DNA of 64,000 bases, taken from NCBI GenBank assembly GCA_964036155.1, contig OZ038423.1, positions 32,317,249-32,381,248 on the forward strand, read 5' to 3'. Numbering within the stretch: position 1 is the stretch's first letter; every line of letters begins with the position of its first letter. Both the position numbers and the translations under genes were made by a program. Below the pieces are notes generated by a model. It did not search any database. It was not told the origin of the DNA and saw nothing but the letters and a program-made list of their open reading frames with translations. This DNA is from Diploscapter coronatus (Eukaryota > Nematoda > Chromadorea > Rhabditida > Rhabditidae). Below, piece by piece: positions 1-11,700 of this stretch.

Positions 1-1494
1 ATGATCCGCAGAAGAATATTGAATTTTCAGAAGAGAGATGAAATCGCGTCGTTCTTCTCACACTATGGTTTTTTCTGCGGAACATGTTTTGAAGAAGTCT
101 GCTTATCAGATGAATTGCTGACCTGCTTCTTGAATTTGGCCATTTCCTCCGCAGTCAGACAATCCGCCTTCGCGATCACCGGCACAATGTTCACGTGGCC
201 CATCAGCTGGAAAAGATTAATTTTAGTCTGTCATATCAGATGGCACACGCACAGACATTAGCTGTTAAAACAGAAAGAACCTTTTGTAAAAGGAACCAGC
301 TAGAAAGAATATCTTTCCTATTCTCTTTCGGAATACTTCTTAAAACATTTTTATGAACTCTTTATCAGTGAGACAAGAACCTTTTTCATATATGAAGTCT
401 CATTAATTTATTTTTCCTAATTTCTCCCCACCTGTCTCATGAATTCGATGTCGATCTGCTTGAGTCCGTGCCCATTCGGCTCGATGAAGTAGAGGCAGAG
501 ATGGACGCACTTGTCGACGGGCTTCTCCTTTCTCTCGACTTTCGTCTCGTCGCAGAAATACGTGAGGAATTTGCTCTCGACGTAGTTCAGCACTGGCTCC
601 CAGCTGGAAAAACATATTTCTGCATTAGAGATCATGTAATGACTTTAGTAGTTACAATTCTCTTACAACTCCGCATTTTTTTCGAAGTTTTCACCTTTTT
701 CTGGAAAAGAAATGAAAATTACAAAAGGGCGGAAATTGTTATCTAGTGAGACCTGATCTTTTCATTTTCCCTACCATTTGGTGTTATTGATGTGGTCGCC
801 GAATCCGGGTGTGTCCACCAACGTTAAATTCAGATTCACGCCGTTTTCGATCAGCTTCACCTGCAATTGCAATTCATTTGATTGGGTTGATTCAGACATT
901 CTTCAATCTCTTAACGTCTCAATTTGAAGATGCAATGCAAGAGTAAGGAAAATCAAGGAATGCCTTCTCTGCATATATTCTTCAAACTCAGGATTTGAGC
1001 TTTTCCATTCTTAACCCCCTTACGAATTTCTCCTCGATGCGGGTCGTGGACCCGGTGTTGTGAGGGACGTTGGTCTGGTTGAGGTCGTTAATCTCAGCGA
1101 GGAAGAGCGTGTTGATGAACGTGGACTTGCCCAGACCGCCTCGGCCCACCACCATCAGCGTGAAGTCGAAGCCGCTCTTCACGGCACGGCGGAACACCTG
1201 AATATTATAATTTTTTTTCTTAAATTTGTATCAAAATAAGAAAACTTATTTTTTGTTGTTTAGAATGTTCGAATTATCAATTGCCGAATTAGAAAGACGA
1301 TCATGATTTGAAATTCCTGATCAAAATTTTTTACAATGTGAAAAACACGATTTTTCGAAACATTTATTCTGGACTCTGGGATACTCTAGCTGATCATTTT
1401 ATCGAACCTGATTCTGGAAATTAGCGAATCCCCAGTAGCCACGACCCTCCTTGGTCGAGTCCGAGTCGGAGCGACCCGAGCGATTCAGCGACAT
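1..1494 (-). CDS. Septin GTPase (5' part; 3' end lies outside the window)
   Basis: Septins are GTP-binding proteins that form hetero-oligomeric filaments at the cell cortex and cleavage furrow. Minus-strand exons, in order: 1494-1408, 1197-1024, 860-775, 603-432 and 206-123; all join in phase. The N-terminus starts [13 protein letters not shown] and then shows the septin sequence [15 protein letters not shown]. The P-loop is GRGGLGKS (G1), the switch motif is DTPGFGD (G3), the septin-specific stretch is [13 protein letters not shown] followed by [14 protein letters not shown], and G4 is AKAD. The P-loop has RG where many septins have ES. Introns have GT-AG ends; the donor after 123 (GTCAGC) is weak, and I could not place a further exon in bases 1-122. 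The remaining GTPase domain and any coiled-coil tail are beyond the left edge. Orthology to one particular nematode septin (UNC-59 or UNC-61 type) cannot be decided here. Confidence 0.93.
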
Positions 1495-2783
1495 CGAAAT
1501 CGACGTTAGGGGACTGAAAATTAGAGTTAAAGAAAAACGTTAAAATTCTCACGAAGGGAAAGGCAGAATAGAAGCGACAGATACATGGGAAGAAGTAAGA
1601 ATGAACAGAACTTTTTGACAGTACAAAGAAAAATATTCGGACGGTTTTACAGGAAATTATGTGCAGTGTGAAGGGCGACTTATATTTGTCGCAATGGCGA
1701 GATGTCGTGCGCTATTCTAGTAAATGTCGTGGTGACGTGAACTATAGAGATAATAGGGTAAAGGTGAATATAAGAGGAAATAGTGTGGAAAAAGTAGGTT
1801 ATTTCATCACGAAACTCATTAGAATAACTCGCGATATTTTAGCTCACGACGCCCCGACATCGCGACAAACACGAACTGTCGTGTGAAGAATAAAGTGCAT
1901 TTTGTGAAATTTTGCAGTGCCAACACCCCCTAATCAGAAAAAAACAAAGAAATACCCCATTTTGGGTTTGGAAATAAGAAATGAATAGCTTGAGGTCATC
2001 ACAGAACGGAATAAGACAGGGCCGTGTCTATGTCTTATTGAATGGCCAGATGAAGTAAATCGATATACAGCTGGAATATGGACTCTTCTCACTCGGGGGG
2101 AAATTTATTAGATGCGCAAGGAGGATTGAGTGAGGGAAGGGATAAAGGATATAGGGGGATTGGCTCGAGGTCACTCCCTCTTTCTTTGCCTCCTCATTCC
2201 GAGCACAGCCTTAGGCGGTTTCTCTCGCTCCTTGGTCACTCTCGGCTCTCTGCTCAATCTGACAGCCGTGGCCGCGCGACTTTTCTCGCTGCTTTCCTTT
2301 CTTCACTCAAATCCATTCCATTCCCGATCAATCACAATACAAATATCTGCAGGGAAAACGTCACGAAAAAACTCGAATCTTCAGAAATTTAGAAAATTCA
2401 TATTTTAAAAATTTTTAAACAGAAGTGAGTTGAACGACTAGAGCGTGAAGGGGATAGTCTCCAGACAATCAGGGGAATTAGAATATTTAAAAAGCAAGAA
2501 AATTTGGAAACGACAGGAAAAGGATGCAGATCCAGCAAGTGTGGGAGATTTAAAAGGCGAAAGCGCGCCATGCTTTGTTTGTCCCCTCCCCCTTTTTGTT
2601 CCGCTCATTTCTGCAATGCGCAGGCGCGGAATCGACAGACGAAAATCTCCATCTTTCACAAAGTTGCCCAATTTTCTCGTTAATTGCCCATAATTGTCGT
2701 TAATTGGCTCTTCAATTACCCTGATAATTGCAGGAAAGTCGAGGATTTGACCGATCGGACGGGTACTTTGAAGGAAACAGAAA
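1495..2783. other. Septin/NSA2 divergent intergenic region
   Basis: About 1.3 kb separates the start codons of two genes transcribed away from each other, so both promoters and 5' leaders should lie here. Short ORFs exist at 1659-1886 and 2078-2408, but they have no recognisable protein features and look random. A stretch ending TAATTGCAG near 2734 could be a splice or trans-splice acceptor for the NSA2 leader. Confidence 0.5.
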
Positions 2784-4655
2784 ATGGTGAGTTTTTGGGA
2801 CCTGAATTTTTGGCAAAGATTAATTTCCTCGTTTTCAGCCGCAGAACGAGCACATTGAGAGACACAGGAAGCGGTTCGGAAGACGGCTCGACTATGAGGA
2901 GAAACAGTAGGGAAATTTTTAATTTCGAAAAAAAAAAAATTGAAAATCTGAAACGAAAAGTTCTTGGAGTTTGCAAAACTAATTCTCCAACTTCGACCTG
3001 TCAAAAATAAAATGAGGAAATGAAAAATGATAATTTCTAAAGTTAAAATTGCGATTTTAGACGCAAGAAGCTGGCCCGTGCTCCTCATGAGCGTTCGCAG
3101 ATGGCGAAGAAGCTGCGTGGCGGCAAGGCCAAACTCTATCACAAGAAGCGGTACGCGGAAAAGGTCGAGATGAGGAAACTGATGAAGCAGCACGAGGAGA
3201 AGGAACAGAAGTCCACGACTGACACTCCGGACAAGGTTTGATTTTGAACCACCACACCTAGGCAGATTTTCGACTAGAAAGAAATGATTGGAGAATGGGT
3301 ACGCAAGACACAATTTTTCTATAAAAGAGGCGATACGCAGGGGGTAGTCGGAGATGTTTTAGAGGAATCTTTTGGATTAAGCCCTGCCTAAATCTGATTT
3401 GAAGGAAATTTGAGAAAAAATGTTAAAAATTCAGGGACCTATGCCCGCATACCTCCTGGACAGACAGCAACAAACGACCGGAACAGTCCTCAGCAACATG
3501 ATCAAACAGAAGAGGAAAGAGAAAGCGGTATTTTTTTTCTAAATTTCATTTATTATTTAAAGGTGAAGAGACTTACGACTTTACAAATGCACGGTATATG
3601 AAATGCAGTTAACCTTCGAGAACTCAGTTTTAAGTAAAGTGCAAGTTGATGAATTCAGGCCAAATACCAAGTGCCGATCCCTCAAGTGAAAGCCGTCTCT
3701 GACGCGGAAGCTTTCAAAGTCGTCAAAACGGGCAAATCCAGGAGAAAGGCTTGGAAGCGAATGGTCACGAAAGTAGGAAAAACTCCTTGAAAAATAAATT
3801 TATTTGAAAATCCCAGGTTACTTTCGTTGGTGAGTCGTTCACGAGGAAGCCGGCCAAATTCGAGCGATTCATTCGACCGATGGGACTCAGATTCAACAAG
3901 GTTGATTTTTTCCCAAACTAATGAAAAATCCATTTATCTTTTAAATGTTTTTAAAGAAAATTAGGAAACTGCTATATGACGGAGTGTTTTCTCCGCACTG
4001 TTTTCCCCTACTCTCACTTCCATACCTTATTCCTGACTATAGACTCCGTTCTCCGTCATATAGCAGCTGCCAAAAATTACTCGCTGGCCATTCTTGATTG
4101 AAAAAATCGGAGATAAGTGAAAATTGAGAAATTCAGGCCCACGTGACTCACCCCGAACTACAGACCACATTCCAACTTCCCATCGTCGGCGTCAAGAAAA
4201 ATCCTTCCAGGTAAATTCAAATGATTTTGGTTTTGGTAAAAAAGTGGTCATTTTTCAGTCAAATGTACACGAGTCTGGGCGTGATCACGAAAGGAACGAT
4301 CATCGAGGTGAACGTCAGCGAACTGGGAATGGTCACTCAGGGAGGAAAGGTAAGAAATTAGCATAATTTCAAATTAAAATTTATAAAGTTGATTTTTGTT
4401 ATCGTTTTTTTTACTAATAGTTCCTTGTAAATCAATATGCTATTTCATAAGGAATTTTCAAAATATTATTCTTCCCCGCTATAAGGTTAAGAATGGCGAA
4501 GAAAGTCTTCTGCCGTTAAAGGACAGGAAAATGATATGAAAAGCAAAATATGTAAAAATAAAAAATTGATATTTCAGATCGTGTGGGGCAAGTACGCTCA
4601 AGTGACGAACAATCCCGAGAACGACGGCTGCATCAACGCAGTGCTTCTCGTGTGA
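2784..4655 (+). CDS. nsa2: Ribosome biogenesis protein NSA2 homolog
   Basis: NSA2 is a nucleolar assembly factor needed for 27S pre-rRNA processing and maturation of the 60S ribosomal subunit. Nine exons (2784-2786, 2839-2906, 3061-3235, 3435-3527, 3659-3772, 3817-3900, 4137-4210, 4259-4349, 4578-4655) give 259 residues, the usual family length. The start is [12 protein letters not shown] after the initiator Met, followed by a lysine/arginine-rich region ([16 protein letters not shown]), then [17 protein letters not shown] and the highly conserved end [18 protein letters not shown], which belongs to the ribosomal S8e/NSA2 beta-domain. Exon 1 holds only the ATG, since a GTGAGT donor follows it directly. 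An AATAAA signal lies at 4711-4716. Intron 6 contains a foldback MITE. A large antisense ORF across the gene is a shadow. Confidence 0.95.
3964..4071. mobile_element. Foldback MITE in an NSA2 intron (family M1)
   Basis: A 108-bp stretch has inverted ends. The left arm reads GGAAACTGCTATATGACGGA and the reverse complement of the right arm reads GGCAGCTGCTATATGACGGA. Flanks GAAAATTA and AAAAATTA form an imperfect 8-9 bp target duplication. The same terminal sequence bounds the element at 63,694-63,810. It encodes nothing and is non-autonomous. It lies wholly inside the intron between exons 6 and 7. Confidence 0.8.
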
Positions 4656-6079
4656 ACCACCTCAATCATTCATAATTTCATTTGTTATCGGTTTTATTGT
4701 TGAGTTTTGAAATAAATTTTAGCAATTCTAGTGTTTTATACCTCATGATACTGATTTAATAAATCAGTGGACAAATATTAAATCATAGTACGGGGTCGGG
4801 TACCTTTGTCAGAAGACATCCTTGTATAAGTCGAATGCTTGGTTAAGATAACCTCCTAACGGAAGGTAGCCTGTTATTACAGTAGAAGAATCTCATCATC
4901 TTGGTTCTTCAATAGCTTCTAAATTTGAAAAGCCGACTACTCCAATCTCTAACTATACATAATCTAAAAACTGAAAGAGTAACAAGGATTCAAATTTAAG
5001 GAAAAAATGACATCATCTTCATATTTAGCATGTACAATACTCGTTAGCACACTTTATATTTGCAGATAGCAGTTCTTTTCTCCTATTTGAAAACGAACGA
5101 ATGCTTTCAAATGTGTTCATCATTTCATCATCAAATCTCAACAAACTTTTTCCCGATTTGATTACCTTGAAAGGGAAGAGGTCACACAGACGCAAAGAGT
5201 GGAAGAAGGAGAAAAATGGGAGAAGATAGGATCTCGAAAAGAATTAAGAATTTCCGAGTGAACTGACGAAAACGCATCGAGAGTGAAGGCTGGTGTCCGA
5301 GTTTTTGTCCGCAGATTTAAGTCATTTCGGAATTCCCCAGATTTAGTTCATTTATTCATTCATGGAATCCATGAAATCGACGAAGGCAATCTTGGAATTT
5401 TGTTTTTTTTCCTATCACCTTCTCCATTCTTGTACACATTCTTTCCTAAAAATCGGTGAAATTTATGAAATGTCCACAGAAAATTCGGGTTGGAGGCGAT
5501 TTTACCACAAAGGAGATGATTTGTATTAAAATTGTAGGGGCTTCTCCAGTAAATTTCGGTACAACTCACCCCTTCGTGGTAAAAATCGACCTCATCTCCG
5601 AATATTGAAGATTAAATATCATTTCATGTTCATCATCATATCGACTTATGAATATTCCATCTTCTATCAATTTCATTTCACTGATGACTTGAAAAAAGAG
5701 GCCGTTGCTTTGTGTTGAAAATGAAAGTGAATAGAGAAAAGTGAAGATAGTGATGGGATCAATATTGGAACAGATGGAGAGACGAGGAAGTCAGAGAATC
5801 GCAAGGAGAAAAGGCATCGACAGTCACTATCTCTTTCTGTTCGAACTGATAACGAAACATAGATTTCTTCCTTTTGAAATTCGTCCTTCTTTTCTCTGGC
5901 TGTAACTTGACTGTTTTTGCAAAACAGCTCATTTTTATTTTTAGCCACTGAACTATCGAACGGTTTGTTTTTTTCCATCTTCCGAGGCTTAGAAGATGAA
6001 TAACATGAGCAAAAACGACTACGCTTATGATTTTTTCGACTTTATAAGCTTTTTGTAAGTCTGTTTTCAATTGAACATC
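4656..6079. other. Intergenic region without recognised gene
   Basis: This stretch holds the NSA2 3' UTR and the likely promoter of the next gene. ORFs at 5360-5569, 5673-6070 and similar places are short and compositionally random. No repeat or RNA gene was recognised. Confidence 0.5.
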
Positions 6080-8002
6080 ATGAGGATCAGCCTTTTCAGT
6101 ATAAGATTGGAGAAAGAATCAGCTAAGAAGTTGAAGACCTTGATTATTGGTTTCACAGAATCCAGGTAAGGCTGTTACACTGTTGAACTTTATGCATACC
6201 ATGATTCAATCATTTCACTGATTCTGATATTTATCTTTTGAAATTCTCTGTAAAGAGTAATGCGCAAAAGTAATGCTTTGACAGCGCACTAGTCTCTTGT
6301 ATAACGACAAGACCCATTTGTGATAAGGCATGGAGAGCAATCAAAACTTGTGAATACAACAGGCAAGAAAAATGGGATGACTCAGCTTCTCTGTCCATAA
6401 AATGACTACTAAATTTGTCATGCAGAAAAGACCTGCCTTTCGATAAATTGATCGAAATCACGAAGACCCGAGCTAGAGCAGCAAAGAAGTTGGCTGCATT
6501 GAAGAATGACATTCCTGATTCGGAGAATCTATGGAAATTCTGCAATATCTACTCGAAAGCGGCAGTTGATGAAGACAAGGTAAACAATATGAAGATAATT
6601 TATTAAGTCTATCGTCATCTTTTGTAATTATTACCAACATTATATGGTAACCTTTGCGAAAGGGCGATGATAATTAATGAAGAAGACTTTGAAATGTGTG
6701 ATAGGAAAGTAATTTAGGCAATGAGAGAAATCAGAGGCTCGTTGAGGAAAATCATCGAAGCCCAAAGAGCTCAAGCAGATGCAGACAAGAAGTCCGAGAA
6801 GTCGGCTATGATGATTTCGAAGAAGCACTTTTCCAGTAGGAAAAGCAAGGAGAAAACAGAAAGCAAGGACGACGAGCAATTCGACACAATTCTGGACGAA
6901 GTAGAAAAATTCAGCTGTCTTTTCAGAGAATAAATTTCAGCCAAGAAAACCTCGGACTCAATTTCAAAAGATCAAAAATATGTTTGCCAAGAGGGATAGA
7001 ACGCCTTCAAAAGAGACGAATAATAACAAAGAAAGTCGACGGAATAAGGACATGACGGAAGAGAGATGGATTGACGACAGTAAAGTTAGTCTGAATTCAT
7101 TCTACTTCCAAGAAATTACTCGAACTCCAGATTAGTGAACGACAAATTTCACGACCTCAAGAATTACCTAATGCCATTAGCTTCGATTCGGGAACAAATA
7201 CAAACGCATCTCCGGCTATGAGTCGGCCAGTTGAAACGACACTGAAGAGACAAGTCCCGTTGGGCAACAGTGCAGGAAAGCAAATGGCCCCAGGACCGCC
7301 TATTGGAGTTGAACCATCCACAGCTAAAGTACAAGTACAGAGTGATAAATCGCATGACCAATCTGACAAAGGAACATTGGCAAAGCCTTCACCACCTGAT
7401 AAGTCTATGAAGCCTCAAGTAAATGTGGATTTCTAAGATTTCTGCATTAATAAGATTTTAGACAGCTCCAAAGACCTCACCAGTCTATGTGAATCTATCA
7501 GGCCCACAAGTGCCTGCGAGAAGTAAACCAGCAGATGGAAATGACAACTATTATTCCACTGGAATTGGATCATATAGTCTGGAGAGAAATTCGAGAGAAG
7601 AAAAGGTAAGCCTCTTCTTATATGAATAGCATAAGATTTTTGTAATCTTAGGTTCAACCAACCTTAATAACAATTGAAACGAGTGGTCATGCTCGATATC
7701 GAGACTCGGTAATTCATTTCCTTCAGTTCTGAGTTATTTCCGCATATCACAGAGTCCCCCAACAACAAGCTCAAGAGGAGTTCTAGCCGAAAAACATTCG
7801 ATAGAGATTAGAAGTGCTGAAGAGCAAAAACCTATGAGATCTCATGGAAATGGCATTCTGAGATCGTAATTCCACCTTCATCCTCTACGTTTTTGATCTT
7901 CTCATTTTCAGTCAGAATAAGTTTGCCGAAAGCACATCGCATCGACATGCTCATATTGTAAACATACCAGATGGGAATAAAGGCGAATTTGATAGATTAT
8001 GA
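6080..8002 (+). CDS. Unrecognised coiled-coil protein with disordered Pro/Ser-rich tail
   Basis: I do not recognise this gene. Nine exons join in phase with GT-AG introns: 6080-6165, 6426-6579, 6718-6900, 6941-7084, 7131-7418, 7462-7605, 7652-7708, 7753-7865 and 7912-8002. They give 419 residues. Residues 1 to about 140 are helical and charged (MRISLFSIRLEKESAKKL, later KTRARAAKKLAALK and MREIRGSLRKIIEAQRAQAD), as in a BAR-like or spectrin-like coiled coil. From about residue 140 the chain is basic, then rich in Pro, Ser, Gln and Asn (GNSAGKQMAPGPPIGVEPST), with no folded domain visible. The start at 6080 was chosen because it opens the first coding exon in frame. A membrane or cytoskeletal adaptor is possible, but that is a guess from architecture only. 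Confidence 0.75.
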
Positions 8003-8724
8003 ATGGATGAATGTGGATATGCGCGTGGGATAATCATGCAATCATAAGAGTAAACCTCTCCTTCTTTGGTATGACCACACACAATATGCCGGTTTACAAA
8101 GTGCCATTATCTCTATTTGTGTACTTATGACAGAAAATAAATGTATTTATCTGAACTTCGCAGGGATTTCGACGGATCAGATCTAAAAGAACAAGAGAAA
8201 TAATTCTAAGGATAGGCAGGATTTAAGGAAACGCCCTTTCTATGCCTTCTCTCTAAGCTGGTATACTTCGGTGCTTTCAAATGAAACATTTCTCGCTCGT
8301 TGTTTCTATAAATGTGTCGAAATGTTGATGTGTTGATACTCCTCGAATGATGGACGGACATTTTCATGTTCTTCGTCGTTTCTGTCTTTCCTATTCTCGC
8401 AAGCAGCTAACATCGCATCACATACATCTCGTATCTCACATGTGTGTGTGTGTGTGTGTGTGTATATGTGAGTGTGGTTGCCGTCTTAGTTTCCTTCCCC
8501 ATGCCTTCTCTCTTTCCTCTCTTCACTCCTCCTCCCCCTCCCCCTTCTCCCAACTATTGATTACCCGTCTCCTCTAGTTTATATATTGAGTTTATCGCCG
8601 TGTCAATTAACTTTATCTCGAGAAAAATCTCCGCCCCATTAATTCCCCAATTTCAGATTATGAAATATCGATCGGGAATTTTTTGTTAGAGTATTTTTGA
8701 GAAGAAACTAAAACTCCATCAACG
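8003..8724. other. Intergenic region with a (TG)n microsatellite
   Basis: This is the 3' UTR of the preceding gene (AATAAA near 8135) and the upstream region of the DENND5-type gene. A pure TG dinucleotide tract lies at 8440-8463, followed by a pyrimidine-rich stretch of CTC/TTC around 8500-8560. No coding sequence was recognised. Confidence 0.6.
8440..8463. repeat. TG dinucleotide microsatellite
   Basis: About 11 uninterrupted TG units are followed by a degenerate TATATGTGAGTGTGG extension. Confidence 0.9.
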
Positions 8725-11700
8725 ATGAGCAAGGACAGTGGAGAGACGACGCTGGTGGATTATTTCGTGGTCGCTGGATACGATCCCGAAATCGGACTTG
8801 TGGTGAGAATTGCTAAGAATTGAAGAATTTCTAATGGAATTTCGATACTAGATCGATCCAAATGCTCAAGAATCGAGTCTGGACTTGATGAATTCCCACA
8901 GCTCTGTGGCTTCATCGTCATTCGTCTCACCAGAAACCCTTCGAACTCCACTTCAAAGAGCCTATGTCGGCAAGATAAACTATCGATTTCCACAAAGACG
9001 ACTGAATTCGCCGTTTAGAGAGGAAATTCTATCAGTAAGCAACTATCAATTACGAGAAAAATCAAAGTGAAACGTTTTAGCTATGCATGCCGAAGAGTTT
9101 GAGATTTTATACTGAGAAAGACGTGCCTTGTGAACCAAGTTATCATACGTTCGCTAACATTCTTGAAGATGGAACGAGAATTAATGGAACAGCAATTACT
9201 TTCTATGAGGTAGTATTAGATTTATACTTTAAAAAAAGTGAAGCCGTTACTCTAGGAAGTTCGCGATTACACGATCAAAGAGCGAATGACCCAATTACAC
9301 ACCCAGCATGTGAGGGAACTCACAGCCATGACAAGCAGGGAAGCTGGAGTCGATCATAGAGAAAGAGCTCATCTTCCACCTGGCACTGTTTCTGGTAGAC
9401 ATTCCAATTCGTAAAAAAATCACAAGCATTATCCACAGGAGGCACTCATACTTTACCTCGAGGGCGAAAAAGTGCAACGAAACGGATATCCTACTATGGA
9501 GGCACGGGGGAAAACAGCACTCTTTACATGTCACGAACGTTGTGTCTGATCACGAGGCTTCCTATAGTTTGTTCGACAACCACAGTTCTCAGGGTGCTTC
9601 ATCATCTGATTACCAGCAGGTATTTCGCTCAACGCTTGGTTGACTTTGAGAAATTGAACAATTCAGTCAGCAACCTTCTCCTTTGCCACTGGAGAGTTAC
9701 ATTTATTGGTTTCTCAACGAAATTCCAATGCCGTCTCCGGGCACAACCCTAAAAGTTCCTTTCCTCGATCAGTGTCTGATCATCCAACGACCGGGTCCGA
9801 ATGAATTGCCCTTCTTCGATGACGTTATGTCTGCCATATTCGAGTTCATGTCAGTGGAGAAATTCGTAAAGCTTCTATCCTGTTTTCTTCTGGAGAATCA
9901 GGTACTTGTACTACTTTCATCATGAATTTTCCGAAGTTATTATTCCTTGCAGATATTGGTCTGTTCCAAGCATCTGCATCGTTTGATGCTCGTCTGCGAG
10001 ACCCTATGCACTCTGGCCTTTCCATTTCGCTGGCAACTCGTCTATGTGCCCATCCTTCCCTTTGCTCAACTCAAATTCGTCGAAGCTCCCGTTCCCTATG
10101 TAATGGGTTGGTGCTACGAAGAAGCAGTGCCTGAATCCATCTACCAGTCAAACGTCTGTGTCATCGACTTGGACATTGGACGTGCAGAGTTTCCTGAGGG
10201 AATGCCTGTCTTTCCTGATTTCAAGAAGCTGTGTTCGGAAATTAGAAATATCATCGACAGATACTCGAATGCTTATGTAACAGCTGGAAATGGAACGAAC
10301 ATGAACTATGAGAAGGGCATGGAGGAATCAACAATGACTATGACTTCGGGTAAGATGGGCCTAGAAGAAAATCATGAAGGATGAATTCAGACGATCCAAA
10401 TTCTCGAGTGCCTATAGTCAATAGAAACTTGGCAGTAAAACCTCGTAGTGACGAGTGGAATTCGAAGCGAATGAGTAGATCATTCGACTTGGACGATGGA
10501 ATTGCAGCCATAGATGCCCTGCTCAAGCAGGCCAATGGAGACTTCGAGGATGCGAGAACGAACAAGCAAGTTATGAAACAGAATGAAGGAGTCGTCAAAT
10601 CAAGTGATGCCGTGGCTAGGTAAAATGATTTAGATATCTCAAAAGCTAGGCATTTGTTTCAGAGCAGCAGAAATTGCAAGGAGAATGGGAGTCGAAGTGA
10701 ACATTGACCATCTCGAGAAAGAAATCGAGCAATGCGATTCAGAAACAGCAAGAAAATATTTTCAGGTAGAAGAACCCAATTTTAAAATTGCAATAAAGAA
10801 AACCCAATTCAGGAAGCGAAGATCAATAATGCGATAAGAGAATGCATTCTGCACAAGCTGGTCGAGATATTCTACTCATATGAACACTTTGTTGTAGGAG
10901 CAAATGAGTGCAAGGACAGGGAGACATTTGAAGCCAACAGGTAAGGGGAAAAAACTATTCAAAGTCTATGAGGATCTAATTTTAGAGAGAGTATGGCTTG
11001 CTTCGACAAGGCTTCTTTCCTATCGGATCAGCCTGACAGTCATCTAACATTTTTGTCTCATTTTCTGGAAACTCAAATGTTCACGTCTTTCATCGATGCG
11101 AAGATTCTCTCCCAATGGGAGCCACAACCGGACGAATACGTGAAGCTGTTCGACGACAGAATCGAGATCATGCGCAGGAAGCTCAGTCACCACATGGGTA
11201 CTTCGATCGTGCGCACCCCAACTTGCGAGTCCGCTCCTGCACCTGTCACTTTCGAGTCAGAGAGTTTCATCTGCAAGCGGGAAACCATGGCCGACTATGT
11301 TGTGCCTGCACCGCATCCAATTGATGGAGCTGTTCCAATCAGATGCGATGGCAGTTGGCCAATGCACCTGAACACAATGCTCCTCGAGGGCAACAATTTC
11401 GCAAGTCCAGCACCGAGTCCTTGGAAGCAGCGATATCCTCGACTCAGACCGAAATCGCATGCCAATGAGTCGACTGCAGGCAGACCGACTTCAACGTATG
11501 GAGGTCCGACTGCAATGCCCTCTGATCCACAGGCCATTGCTCTTCAACAGTACAATTTCGTACAAGTAAGATAGAAAAAGATTTTTAAAAATACAATTTC
11601 TTTAGCAACTTCTGCGAGAAACGAAAACCAAAACGAAAAGAATGTTGGTCGACAAAATGGGCAAAGAAGCCGTGCAGCTTGGTCATCTCGATGCAGGCAT

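Noticed and set aside
2438..3313. 291-codon minus-strand ORF
   Set aside because: It lies antisense across the NSA2 exons, has no recognisable domain, and the plus-strand NSA2 reading is unmistakable.
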